From: JAPPHA01 sp965220985
GTDB taxonomy: Bacteria > Pseudomonadota > Alphaproteobacteria > Rhodobacterales > Rhodobacteraceae
Direction of reading: 5' to 3'
DNA length: 64,000 bases
Assembly (NCBI GenBank): GCA_965220985.1
Contig: OZ244854.1
Span: forward strand, 3,596,001 to 3,660,000
Shown here in pieces: positions 17,540-25,813 of this stretch; the stretch's first letter is position 1, and the number at the start of each line of letters is the position of its first letter. Under the pieces are notes generated by a model that saw only the letters and a list, made by a program, of their open reading frames with translations, had not been told where the DNA came from and made no database searches. The position numbers were made by a program, and so were the translations under genes.

Positions 17540-19093
17540 TCACGTCAGCTTTCGCGTCCGCGTCACTTCGATGTTCAATTCGCGGATCTTCTTTCTCAGG
17601 GTGTTTCGATTGATTCCCAGCAATGCGGCAGCGCGAATCTGGTTTCCGCGGGTTGATGCCAGCGTCAGCGCGATCAGCGGCAGTTCCACCTGGCGGATGA
17701 TCCTGTTGTAAAGCCCCGGCGGCGGCAGGCGATCGCCGAACAGATCGAAATAGCGTCGAACGCGTTCCTCGACGAGCGTCGAGAGGTTCACGTTGTCCTC
17801 CATGCCGTCCTCGGCGCGGTTGAGCGGTGTCTGCAAAAGCGCCTCGGCGACGAATTCATGGCCGATTTCCTCTTCGGGACACAAAAGCACGAGGCCCTGG
17901 ATGAAGTTCCTCAACTCGTGCACGTTTCCCGGCCAGTGAGCCGTGCGCATGAGATCGAGACCCTTCCGGCTGATGGTCTTGAACACGCCGTCCTCGGTTC
18001 CGAAGGCCTGCAGGAAGTGGGTCGTCAACTCGGGAAGATCCTGCAGGCGCTCGCGAAGGGGCGGCAGGTTGATCGTGATGACATTCAGGCGAAAGAACAG
18101 GTCCTCTCGAAAGAGTCCCTGCTGCAGGAGGTCGGCAACCGGCTGCCTCGTCGACGAAATCAATCGGTGGTGGCGATTCTGGGCCTCGCTGGTGCGCAAG
18201 AGGGAAAGAAGCCGGTTTTGCATGTCGATCGACATTTCGCCCACGTCATCGAGATAGACGGTCAACGCGTCCGTTTTGGGCGCAAGGAAGGCGGATTCCT
18301 GCGGATCGTGACCAGCATCGCTGCCGGCCGCCTGTGAAGCGCCATCATTGCCGGCCTCGGATTCCACTGTCCCCAATGGAGGCAAGCCCGTCATCGCGGC
18401 ATCCTCCGAGACGGTGGAGGACGACAAATCACTGCCCCACCGGTGGGAATCATCGAGATGACCCTCCCCCAGGAACACCGCTTCGAGATGTTCGGGCGTC
18501 GCCGATGCGGAATCGATCCGCACGAACGGCGTGTTCCGACGGTGACCGAGAGAATGCAGTGACCTCGCGACCAGGTCCTTTCCGGTGCCGCTCTCGCCCG
18601 CGATCATGACACTGAGATCGGTGTTGAGCACGCGGGCCAGGATTCGGTAGACCGACTGCATAGCAGGCGAACTCCCGACGAGCGGCAATGCGGAACTCTG
18701 ACCTCCCACGGTGCCGAGCCCTGGCTTGCGGGCAGGCGAGAGCGCCCTGCTGACCTTGAGCATCAGATCCTTCAGATCGAACGGCTTGGGCAGATAGTCG
18801 TAGGCGCCGGCTTCTGCCGCCCTGACGGCAGTCAGGACCGTGTTGCGCGCCGAGATCACGATGACGGGCAAGTCAGCGCGCCTGCGACGGATCGCCGGAA
18901 GCATGTCGAGCCCGTCGCCATCCGGCATCACGACATCGGAGACGATGACGTCACCCTCCCCTTCATCTACCCAGCGCCAAAGGGTCGACGCGCTGCCGGT
19001 CGAGCGAACCTTGCATCCCGCCCGGGTGAACGCCTGGGTCAACACCGTGCGAATGGCCCGATCATCGTCCGCGATCAATACAGTACCGTCCAT
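17540..19093 (-). CDS. ntrC: NtrC-type nitrogen response regulator with an atypical AAA+ domain
   Basis: 517 residues from the ATG at 19093, which overlaps the ntrB stop by one base (TGATG). The receiver domain carries the phosphoacceptor Asp53 in VSDVVMPDGDG; Walker A GESGTGK is at 166-172; a Fis-type helix-turn-helix closes the protein (GNQIRAAALLGINRNTLRKK). The region that should hold the GAFTGA loop is replaced by about 70 residues of Ser-, Asp- and Gly-rich sequence (about 208-275). Walker B reads VYLDDVGEMS, with Asp where LDE is usual. The orthology to NtrC is secure from gene order and domain order, but activation through sigma-54 seems unlikely. Rhodobacter capsulatus NtrC, which also lacks this loop and works with the housekeeping sigma factor, is a precedent. 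Confidence 0.9.
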   Translation of the reverse strand: MDGTVLIADDDRAIRTVLTQAFTRAGCKVRSTGSASTLWRWVDEGEGDVIVSDVVMPDGDGLDMLPAIRRRRADLPVIVISARNTVLTAVRAAEAGAYDYLPKPFDLKDLMLKVSRALSPARKPGLGTVGGQSSALPLVGSSPAMQSVYRILARVLNTDLSVMIAGESGTGKDLVARSLHSLGHRRNTPFVRIDSASATPEHLEAVFLGEGHLDDSHRWGSDLSSSTVSEDAAMTGLPPLGTVESEAGNDGASQAAGSDAGHDPQESAFLAPKTDALTVYLDDVGEMSIDMQNRLLSLLRTSEAQNRHHRLISSTRQPVADLLQQGLFREDLFFRLNVITINLPPLRERLQDLPELTTHFLQAFGTEDGVFKTISRKGLDLMRTAHWPGNVHELRNFIQGLVLLCPEEEIGHEFVAEALLQTPLNRAEDGMEDNVNLSTLVEERVRRYFDLFGDRLPPPGLYNRIIRQVELPLIALTLASTRGNQIRAAALLGINRNTLRKKIRELNIEVTRTRKLT

Positions 19094-20172
19094 CAAATCT
19101 GTTCCTTGACACCCTGCCACACCGGAAGCCTGATTCTGAACACCGTGGCGCCTTGTTCGCTCTCGCATTCGATCAGCCCGCCATGTGCTGCAATGGTCTG
19201 CGACACAAGCGAGAGTCCAAGGCCGCTTCCGTTGGCCTTGCTGGTCACAAATGGCTCGAAAACCTCCGATACCAGGTCCGGTGGCACGCCCTTGCCATTG
19301 TCGATGACCTCGACATGCAACGGCAGGCTCTCCGAACGCGCTCCGGGTCCAGCCAGTCGAATACCGGTTCGATAGAAGGTCCTGAGGCGAATGATGCCGC
19401 GGTCGTCCTCGACCGCTTCGGTGGCGTTCTTGATGATGTTCTGGAATGCCCTGAGCATCTGCTCCGGGTCGCCGGAAGCATCGGGCAGCGAAGGATCGAA
19501 TTCCTTGACGAAGCGGATGCGCCGGGCGTAGCCCGCCTGGGCCCCTCGCACCGCTCTGTCGAGAATGTCGTGGATGTTGACCGGCTGATGTTCGACCGGC
19601 CGCTGGTCGACGAAATACTCGACCCGGTCGACAAGATTGCCGATTCGTTTCGCTTCCTGTCCGATGAGTTCCGTGAGTTCGAGGTCTTCGGGTCTCGCGT
19701 TGACTGCCAGCAGTTGAGCCGCACCGCTGATCCCCGCCAGCGGGTTCCGGATTTCGTGGGCGAGCATGCCCGCCATCGTGGTGACCGAACGCGCCGCCGA
19801 GAGATGATTCAACGACCGATGGATTCGCTCGGCGGAACCGGTGGGCTGGACCATGATCAGCAACATGCCCTCGGTTGCGTCAATTGCGCTGACGCTCAAG
19901 GTGCACGACAGTGTGGTCATGTCGGATACCGTGACGACGACATTGTACTGTGTCACCCGGTTCGAGCCTGACCGCGCCTTCGCGATGGTGTCATCAACGA
20001 CCGTGTTCGGACCGAACAGTTCGATGACGGGCCGTCGCAGCATCTGCCTCGCCGACATGCCGAGCAACTGCTCCGCTGCCGGGTTGGAAAGCTCGATCGT
20101 GTCATTGGGGGCAACAACGAAGAGGGGAAATGGCAAAGCACTCCAGATGTGGTCGAAACCGACGGCGTTCAC
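19093..20172 (-). CDS. ntrB: nitrogen regulation sensor histidine kinase NtrB
   Basis: 359 residues, soluble. An N-terminal PAS domain (about 5-115) is followed by HisKA with the H-box MLAHEIRNPLAGISGAAQLL and an HATPase domain with NIIKNATEAV, DNGKGVPPDL and GSGLGLSLV. It phosphorylates or dephosphorylates NtrC according to the PII protein state. The start codon is GTG with no strong Shine-Dalgarno site, so the exact start is moderately uncertain. In many relatives dusB lies immediately upstream; here it is missing and ispDF lies divergently 376 bases away. Confidence 0.93.
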   Translation of the reverse strand: MNAVGFDHIWSALPFPLFVVAPNDTIELSNPAAEQLLGMSARQMLRRPVIELFGPNTVVDDTIAKARSGSNRVTQYNVVVTVSDMTTLSCTLSVSAIDATEGMLLIMVQPTGSAERIHRSLNHLSAARSVTTMAGMLAHEIRNPLAGISGAAQLLAVNARPEDLELTELIGQEAKRIGNLVDRVEYFVDQRPVEHQPVNIHDILDRAVRGAQAGYARRIRFVKEFDPSLPDASGDPEQMLRAFQNIIKNATEAVEDDRGIIRLRTFYRTGIRLAGPGARSESLPLHVEVIDNGKGVPPDLVSEVFEPFVTSKANGSGLGLSLVSQTIAAHGGLIECESEQGATVFRIRLPVWQGVKEQI

Positions 20173-20548
20173 GATCTTGTTGACCTTTCGGCATCAATTT
20201 GCGTGGCTGACCCACCGCTTGACATGTCCCGTTCCCGGCTTCCGATCCTGGCCGGTTCCCTCGTTTGCGCGCAAGCGGCACGGATTCACTTGCGTTCGTT
20301 GCCAAAAAGACGCCATACAGCATCAATTCTGCCCAGTTTATGGGCACTGTCCACCGTGTTCAATACGTCAAAGGCACAATCTTGCGCGTTGTCTTGATCA
20401 AGAATTCGCCGCAGCGGCGGTTTGACCTTGGCGTTCGCCGCACCGCGACGCATGGCCGGAACGGTGCCCGGATCGAAAGGGATGCGGTTCTGCAGGACCG
20501 TTTCGCGGCCGATTGCACCGGGGTCCCAGCGCAAATGACAACAGGCAA
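20173..20548. promoter_or_regulatory. divergent intergenic region between ntrB and ispDF
   Basis: 376 bases with no credible gene. It must carry promoters for the minus-strand ntr operon and for ispDF on the plus strand. I did not find a clear sigma-54 -24/-12 element or NtrC dyad by eye. Confidence 0.4.
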
Positions 20549-21832
20549 ATGAACGTCGCAGCCATCATCGTGGCGGCAGGTGCGAGCACGCGTGCGGGTG
20601 GCAGCGTTCCGAAACCGTACAGACCGCTCGGCGATGAACCGGTGCTTGCGCACACCATCCGGTCGCTTCTGCTCGTCGAACGCATCACCGCTGTGCGCGT
20701 GGTCATCGGCGAGGGGCACGAGGAACACTTCGAGCGAGTCGCGAGCATCGTGGGTGATGCCCGGCTGTTGCCACCTGTTGCCGGGGGAAAGACGCGAGGC
20801 GAATCTGTCCTCGCAGGTCTCAGGTCGGTTGCGTCGGAGCATGTCATCATACATGACGGAGCCCGACCGTTTCCTGATCCTGCATCGGTTGAGGCCCTAT
20901 TGACCGCGCTTCAGGACAATGACGCGGTCTTTCTGGCGCTTCCGGTCCATGACACGCTTTGCCTCGTCGATTCCGAGGGCAAGGTCTCGAAAGGCCCGGA
21001 TCGGAAGAATGTCTGGCGCGCGCAGACCCCCCAGGGGTTTCGAAGGGACGTCATCCTGCGGGCCTACGAGCAGGCAGGAACCCGCGAGACCGACGACATC
21101 TCGCTTGCGCGCATGATCGGTGTCGATGCGGTCGCGGTCACCGGTTCGAGGGACAACATCAAGATCACGGTACCAGGGGATTTCGACGTGGCGGAGAAAC
21201 TGCTTGCCCGAATTCAAGCCGGCAACATTGGCCAGCAGCAGGCAGGCGAGACTTCGGAGCCGTCCGGACGCCGAGATCGCAGGACTGCCGGTTTCGAGGA
21301 TGAAAGTCCCATCGATCAACCCGAAACCGACGCCGAGAGTGACGAGAATGGACCGGGCATCCGCATTGGCAACGGCTTTGACGTTCACCGATTCACCAAG
21401 GGAGATCACGTCGTGCTTTGCGGGGTTCGCATCCCGTTCGACCGGTCGCTCGAGGGACATTCCGACGCCGATGTCGGATTGCATGCGGTGACGGACGCCT
21501 TGCTTGGGGCGATCGCCGCCGGCGACATCGGCCGGTGGTTTCCGCCCTCGGATCCCAAGTGGAAGGGAGCCGACTCCGCGGTGTTTCTGCGTGCCGCATC
21601 CGAGCACCTTGGTACGGTGGGTTACAGGATTTCGAACATCGATTGCACGATCATCTGCGAAGCGCCAAAGATCGCTCCTCACGTGGACAGGATGTGCGAA
21701 CGCATCGCGGAGATCACGGGGATTTCCCGCCGCCAGGTCAACGTCAAGGCGACGACCACCGAGGGGTTGGGGTTCCCCGGCCGAGGAGAAGGAATTGCTG
21801 CCATGGCTACAGCTTGCGTGGTGCGATCATGA
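20549..21832 (+). CDS. ispDF: bifunctional IspDF (MEP cytidylyltransferase / MEcPP synthase)
   Basis: 427 residues from the ATG at 20549 (MNVAAIIVAAG). The IspD domain (about 1-225) makes CDP-ME from MEP and CTP; the IspF domain (about 281-427) cyclises CDP-MEP to MEcPP. A charged linker rich in Glu and Asp joins them. The IspF metal and active-site motifs GNGFDVHRF, SDADVGLHAVTDALLGA and GDIGRWFPPSD are intact. In IspD the usual PKQ of the nucleotide-binding loop reads PKP (GSVPKPYRPL), a deviation worth noting. The dxr gene of the same pathway is also in this window, at 57777. The fusion is typical of alphaproteobacteria. Confidence 0.95.
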   Translation: MNVAAIIVAAGASTRAGGSVPKPYRPLGDEPVLAHTIRSLLLVERITAVRVVIGEGHEEHFERVASIVGDARLLPPVAGGKTRGESVLAGLRSVASEHVIIHDGARPFPDPASVEALLTALQDNDAVFLALPVHDTLCLVDSEGKVSKGPDRKNVWRAQTPQGFRRDVILRAYEQAGTRETDDISLARMIGVDAVAVTGSRDNIKITVPGDFDVAEKLLARIQAGNIGQQQAGETSEPSGRRDRRTAGFEDESPIDQPETDAESDENGPGIRIGNGFDVHRFTKGDHVVLCGVRIPFDRSLEGHSDADVGLHAVTDALLGAIAAGDIGRWFPPSDPKWKGADSAVFLRAASEHLGTVGYRISNIDCTIICEAPKIAPHVDRMCERIAEITGISRRQVNVKATTTEGLGFPGRGEGIAAMATACVVRS

Positions 21833-22320
21833 ACAAGCTGATCGTCACTTTTCTCGGAGTCGGACTCGTTCGGTTTGCGCCAGGAACGCTAGCGTCGCTC
21901 GCGACGCTGCCCGTTGCGGTCGCGGCCTATGCCATCGGCGGCATCGGCGGATACGCAGCGCTGACCGCCCTCGCGCTGATCGCGGGTTTCGCGATGGTGC
22001 CCGACGCGGTCCGGAATTCGGGAAGTTCCGATCCGTCCGAGATCGTCATCGACGAGGTCGCAGGTCAGCTGATCGCCCTGTTTCCGCTGCCGCTGGGGTT
22101 GTGGCTGCGCGGCTCGGACGTCGCCATTCTTCCGTGGCCGGGCATCCTCGCCGCGTTCATCCTGTTTCGCGTCTTCGACATCCTCAAACCCTGGCCGGTC
22201 GGATATCTTGACAACCTGCCCTTCCCGGCAGCGGTGATGCTTGACGACATCGCAGCGGGTCTTCTCAGCGCCGTGTTGCTTGTGGCGCTCGCTTACATCG
22301 GCCATGGCATCATCCGATAG
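21829..22320 (+). CDS. pgpA: phosphatidylglycerophosphatase A
   Basis: 163 residues, mostly hydrophobic, inner-membrane enzyme removing phosphate from phosphatidylglycerol phosphate. Family motifs are seen: RFAPGTLASLATLP near the N-terminus, the acidic SEIVIDEVAGQLIAL, FRVFDILKPWPV and MLDDIAAGL. The ATG overlaps the ispDF stop (ATGA at 21829-21832), so the two are coupled, as in many relatives. Confidence 0.92.
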   Translation: MNKLIVTFLGVGLVRFAPGTLASLATLPVAVAAYAIGGIGGYAALTALALIAGFAMVPDAVRNSGSSDPSEIVIDEVAGQLIALFPLPLGLWLRGSDVAILPWPGILAAFILFRVFDILKPWPVGYLDNLPFPAAVMLDDIAAGLLSAVLLVALAYIGHGIIR

Positions 22321-22400
22321 GATCGACGTCAAGCCACCGCCAATGGCGAACACGGAAGAGATCGTGCGTCGCCATCATCAATGATCAAACACCCGCCTTG

Positions 22401-22419
22401 CACCGTGCAAGCCACGGTG
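22401..22419. terminator. stem-loop between pgpA and the cinA-like gene
   Basis: A perfect 7-bp stem, CACCGTG / CACGGTG, with loop CAAGC, 80 bases after the pgpA stop. No T-run follows, so it is a weak terminator candidate or a regulatory hairpin ahead of the next gene. Confidence 0.35.
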
Positions 22420-22514
22420 TTGCCAAAGCGGCAAGAACGGACCCTTTCCTATCGTCGAGGTCGCATTGGGCTTGCTGATTGGAACGCAGGACAACCGAGA
22501 GCAAGGAGACACAG

Positions 22515-23045
22515 ATGGCCAGCAACCAAACTTCCGAGATCACCCTGCGGGCAGAAGAGTTGTTGACGGAACTCAAGTCGCGCAAAAACACGCTGGCGAT
22601 TGCGGAAAGCTGCACGGGCGGATTGATTGCAGCTTCCGTGACATCGGTCCCGGGATCATCGGGGGTCTTCGAGAGAGGATTCGTGACGTATTCAAATGCC
22701 GCAAAAGTGGACATGCTCGGGGTCAGGCAAGCGACGATATCCAAATATGGGGCGGTTTCCACCGAGGTGGCAGAAGAAATGTCTCAAGGCGCGATTGTTC
22801 ATTCGGAAGCCGATGTTTCGATCGCAGTGACGGGAGTCGCCGGTCCTGGAGGCAGCGAAAGTAAACCGGAGGGTCTCGTCTGCTTTGCCGCTACAATGGA
22901 TGGCTACACTTCCAGTTGGAAGTTCGAGTTCGGTGCGGTGGGACGGTCAAAGGTCCGTGAGGAGGCGGTCAGGATGGCTATCGTGGTCCTCAGGGAGTTG
23001 CGAATGGACGAGCCTTGGCGCACTCGCGGCAATTCGGGCGATTGA
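22515..23045 (+). CDS. pncC: CinA C-terminal-domain protein, nicotinamide-nucleotide amidohydrolase
   Basis: 176 residues from the ATG at 22515, supported by AAGGAG seven bases upstream. The fold is the stand-alone CinA C-terminal domain (PncC), which deamidates NMN to NaMN in pyridine nucleotide recycling. Hallmarks are TLAIAESCTGGLIAASVTSVPGSS (catalytic Ser/Thr region cut here to its family context), FVTYSNAAKVDMLGV and SIAVTGVAGPGG. There is no N-terminal molybdopterin-type domain. It is annotated cinA in many genomes. In some relatives it follows ispDF-pgpA as here. Confidence 0.9.
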   Translation: MASNQTSEITLRAEELLTELKSRKNTLAIAESCTGGLIAASVTSVPGSSGVFERGFVTYSNAAKVDMLGVRQATISKYGAVSTEVAEEMSQGAIVHSEADVSIAVTGVAGPGGSESKPEGLVCFAATMDGYTSSWKFEFGAVGRSKVREEAVRMAIVVLRELRMDEPWRTRGNSGD

Positions 23046-23099
23046 ATTCCGAAATGACCACCTTTTGACCTCGTACGGTCACCTTTGATCGATTTTTGT

Positions 23100-23119
23100 G
23101 CAGATTCGCCAGAATCTGC
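23100..23119. promoter_or_regulatory. perfect inverted repeat upstream of amtB
   Basis: GCAGATTC-GCCA-GAATCTGC, an 8-bp perfect stem, lies 111 bases before the amtB start and 55 bases after the pncC stop. It could be an operator or a weak terminator. It does not match the NtrC consensus. Confidence 0.4.
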
Positions 23120-23229
23120 AGATGACACACCCCGGTCATCCCGACCCGCTTGCAATGAAGTGCGCCGTCGTATCTCCGCCTCGCCAATCAAAGACCAATC
23201 GTGAATCTCGACGAGGGAAGGAGAATATC

Positions 23230-24411
23230 ATGAATGGAGCCGATACAGCGTGGATCATTGTCGCAACGGCACTGGTCCTGTTCATGACGTTGCCGGGGCT
23301 TGCACTTTTTTATGGCGGACTGGTTCGCGCACGCAACGTCCTGTCGGTGCTGACACAATGCTACGGCATCGCCTGTCTGGTCAGCATCGTCTGGCTTGCG
23401 CTTGGCTATTCGATCGCGTTCGGAGGTGGAGACTCCGGCATCTGGGGAGGGCTCGATCGCATCTTTCTTCTTGGCGTGACGCCAGACACGCTGAGCGGAT
23501 CGCTGCCCGAAGTGTTGTTCTTCGCCTTCCAGATGACATTCGCAATCATCACCCCCGCGCTCATTGTCGGCGCCTTCGTGGAACGCATCAGCTTCGGTTT
23601 CGTCCTGCTGTTCTGCGCCCTGTGGTCGCTTGTCTGCTACGCGCCGGTCGCCCACTGGATCTGGGGCGGCGGGTTTCTGGCCGATGGCGGAATCTTCGGC
23701 GACACGGGACTGAAGGACTTTGCCGGCGGCGTGGTCGTTCACGAGACGGCCGGGCTGACAGCGCTTGTTCTCGCCTTCATGCTTGGCGCGCGGCGCAACC
23801 GGAAAGTCGTCCCGCACAATCCGGGTTACGTCATGATCGGCGCCGCCATGCTTTGGGTCGGCTGGTTCGGATTCAACGGAGGATCGCAGCTGGCGGCCGA
23901 CGGTGGAGCCGCGATGGCCATCACCGTCACCCACGTTTCGGCAGCGGCGGCTTCGCTGACCTGGGCGCTTTGGGAGCGAATCAAGTTCGGCAAGGTCTCC
24001 ATGGTCGGCATGGTGACCGGAACCATCGCCGGACTAGCGTCAATCACGCCCGCATCCGGGTTCGTGGGTCCGATCGGCGCCCTGATCATTGGCGGCGTTG
24101 CCGGTGTCCTGTGCCAGGAGGCCTGCAACCTGATCAAGGAAAAGCTGGGCATCGACGATTCACTTGACGTGTTCGCGGTCCACGGCGTCGGCGGAGTTTT
24201 CGGCACGATCATGATCGCCGTGTTCGGACAGGGGAGCTTTGTCGCCCAGGTCGGATCGGTCGTCATCGTGGGAGTCTTCACGGTTGTCGTGTCCTATGTT
24301 CTCGCCAAGCTCGTGGGGCTGGTTTTTGCCATGCGGGTGGACGACGAAACCGAGGAAACCGGGCTCGACCTGAATACCCACGGAGAACAGGCCTACAGCC
24401 TGTCATCCTGA
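23230..24411 (+). CDS. amtB: ammonium transporter AmtB
   Basis: 393 residues with about eleven membrane helices, starting MNGADTAWIIVATALVLFM. GGAAGGAG seven bases upstream fixes the start. Family motifs include GLALFYGGLVRARNVLS, DFAGGVVVHETAG, the GFNGGS helix and the His-containing DVFAVHGVGGVFGT. It conducts ammonia or ammonium across the inner membrane. There is no cleavable signal peptide, and no glnK/PII gene is next to it, unlike the common glnK-amtB arrangement. The nearby ntrBC and glnE are consistent with nitrogen control of this gene. Confidence 0.95.
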   Translation: MNGADTAWIIVATALVLFMTLPGLALFYGGLVRARNVLSVLTQCYGIACLVSIVWLALGYSIAFGGGDSGIWGGLDRIFLLGVTPDTLSGSLPEVLFFAFQMTFAIITPALIVGAFVERISFGFVLLFCALWSLVCYAPVAHWIWGGGFLADGGIFGDTGLKDFAGGVVVHETAGLTALVLAFMLGARRNRKVVPHNPGYVMIGAAMLWVGWFGFNGGSQLAADGGAAMAITVTHVSAAAASLTWALWERIKFGKVSMVGMVTGTIAGLASITPASGFVGPIGALIIGGVAGVLCQEACNLIKEKLGIDDSLDVFAVHGVGGVFGTIMIAVFGQGSFVAQVGSVVIVGVFTVVVSYVLAKLVGLVFAMRVDDETEETGLDLNTHGEQAYSLSS

Positions 24412-24480
24412 CCGGTCACTGCAGGTGTCGGAGATTGCCGTCGGCACCAGGAAGTGATGTGGTCGCGCACCACGCCAGAT

Positions 24481-24507
24481 GCGGCTGTCGAGATTGTCGG
24501 CAGCCGC
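24481..24507. terminator. stem-loop at the convergent amtB / coq10 junction
   Basis: GCGGCTG ... CAGCCGC with an inner T-G and CG extension, about 10 bp of stem, placed between the converging stops at 24411 and 24509. No T-run, but the position fits a bidirectional terminator. Confidence 0.45.
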
Positions 24508-24508
24508 T

Positions 24509-24973
24509 TCAGGCCGTGATGCGGCCTTCATTCTGATGAAGGAACCGCGCGCGCTCTTCGAACGAGTGGATGATCCGTTTCATGGCCATGTCGAAGGCGA
24601 CTCCGACGACCTTCCCGAGCAGGTACGACTTGAACTCGAAGGCGATGAAGAAGCGGACCTCGCACCCCCCGTCTGCGGGCACGAAGGTCCATTGGGATTC
24701 GAGGGACTTGAAGAAGCCGTCGAGATTGCTGACATCAATGGTCAGCTTGTCAGGGTCGATGACGACCCGACTTCGATAGGACTCGCGAAAGGCCTTGAAA
24801 GAGAGAACGAGCTCGGCGTCGAGAACTTCGCACTGGCCTTCGGTACGTCGGTTTTCGACCCTCGCCGCCGAGCACCACGGGAGGAACTCCGGATAGCTCT
24901 CGATGTCGGCGACGAGATCGAACATCTGCCGTGCAGGCCAGGCCACCTTCCGTGTGATGTGCTGGACCGTCAT
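24509..24973 (-). CDS. Coq10/RatA-type START-domain protein (ubiquinone-binding)
   Basis: 154 residues starting MTVQHITRKVAWPARQMF, with GGGAGAGG just upstream. The SRPBCC/polyketide-cyclase fold is recognisable from the N-terminal strand, the segment DLVADIESYPEFLPWCSAARV, and the long C-terminal helix. Alphaproteobacterial members are usually called Coq10 homologues and help deliver ubiquinone to the respiratory chain. The E. coli relative RatA was reported to affect ribosome association. It is divergent from hpt; lipA, its frequent neighbour, lies 841 bases beyond its start on the same strand. Confidence 0.85.
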   Translation of the reverse strand: MTVQHITRKVAWPARQMFDLVADIESYPEFLPWCSAARVENRRTEGQCEVLDAELVLSFKAFRESYRSRVVIDPDKLTIDVSNLDGFFKSLESQWTFVPADGGCEVRFFIAFEFKSYLLGKVVGVAFDMAMKRIIHSFEERARFLHQNEGRITA

Positions 24974-25074
24974 GACCTCTCCCCTGCCGGGAGCCAACGT
25001 GGACATGGCAACCGTTTCACGGGTCGGTTCGGCGTGTTGACGCCAGCATTCAGTGACACTATGGACGCCTCGCC

Positions 25075-25677
25075 ATGACGAAGAAGCCGCGTAAAGACCA
25101 ACCTCAGCCCTACCTGAACCTGGAAGGGAAACCGTATTTTGTCGATCCCTTGATTTCGGCAAAGGCGATCGCTGCCCGCGTCGAATCCCTGGCCGAGGAA
25201 ATCTCCGCTCATTTTGCCGGCACCGAACAGCTTGTTGTCGTCGGCCTGCTCAGAGGATCGTTCGTGTTCATTGCCGACCTGGTCCGCGAGCTTGATCTGA
25301 GTGTCGAAGTCGATTTCATGGAAACGTCATCATACGGGGTTGGAATGCAGTCGTCCAAGGAGGTTCGACTCATCAAGGACCTCAGCGGCGAGGTGTCTGG
25401 GCGCGACGTTTTGGTCGTCGAGGACATCGTCGACACCGGGCACACCCTGAGCCATGTCCTCAATCTCCTCAGCGCCAGGAACACGAAAAGTCTCGAGGCC
25501 TGCGCGCTTCTCGACAAGCCGTCCCGGCGCGAAGTCGAGGTCAACGCCAGGTGGACCGGATTCACGATTCCCGACCGCTTTGTCGTGGGCTACGGGATCG
25601 ACTACGCGCAAAGCAACCGGCATTTGCCTTACATCGGCGCCGTGCGCTTTGCAGACGAGGCCGACCTCTCCGAGTGA
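25075..25677 (+). CDS. hpt: hypoxanthine phosphoribosyltransferase
   Basis: 200 residues. Type I phosphoribosyltransferase fold with the PRPP loop VLVVEDIVDTGHTL, the early VVGLLRGSFVFIADL strand, the flexible METSSYG loop, and a C-terminal hood containing PDRFVVGYGIDYAQ. It converts hypoxanthine or guanine with PRPP to IMP or GMP in purine salvage. An N-terminal extension of about 20 residues (MTKKPRKDQPQ...) precedes the conserved core. The gene is monocistronic between a divergent coq10-like gene and the convergent lipA. Confidence 0.9.
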   Translation: MTKKPRKDQPQPYLNLEGKPYFVDPLISAKAIAARVESLAEEISAHFAGTEQLVVVGLLRGSFVFIADLVRELDLSVEVDFMETSSYGVGMQSSKEVRLIKDLSGEVSGRDVLVVEDIVDTGHTLSHVLNLLSARNTKSLEACALLDKPSRREVEVNARWTGFTIPDRFVVGYGIDYAQSNRHLPYIGAVRFADEADLSE

Positions 25678-25813
25678 TCGACACATGGCCCGACTCGTGG
25701 CCGCATGAATGCCTGTTCGAGCGGGCATGCGGCGAGCAGACTGATCATGGATCCGATTGATTCCACAACACTTCCCGGCTTCACGTCGTCGTATCGATCG
25801 ATGCTTCGAGTTC

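Noticed and set aside
15877..17613. 578-codon plus-strand frame opposite ntrY
   Set aside because: Antisense shadow; ntrY motifs are complete on the other strand.
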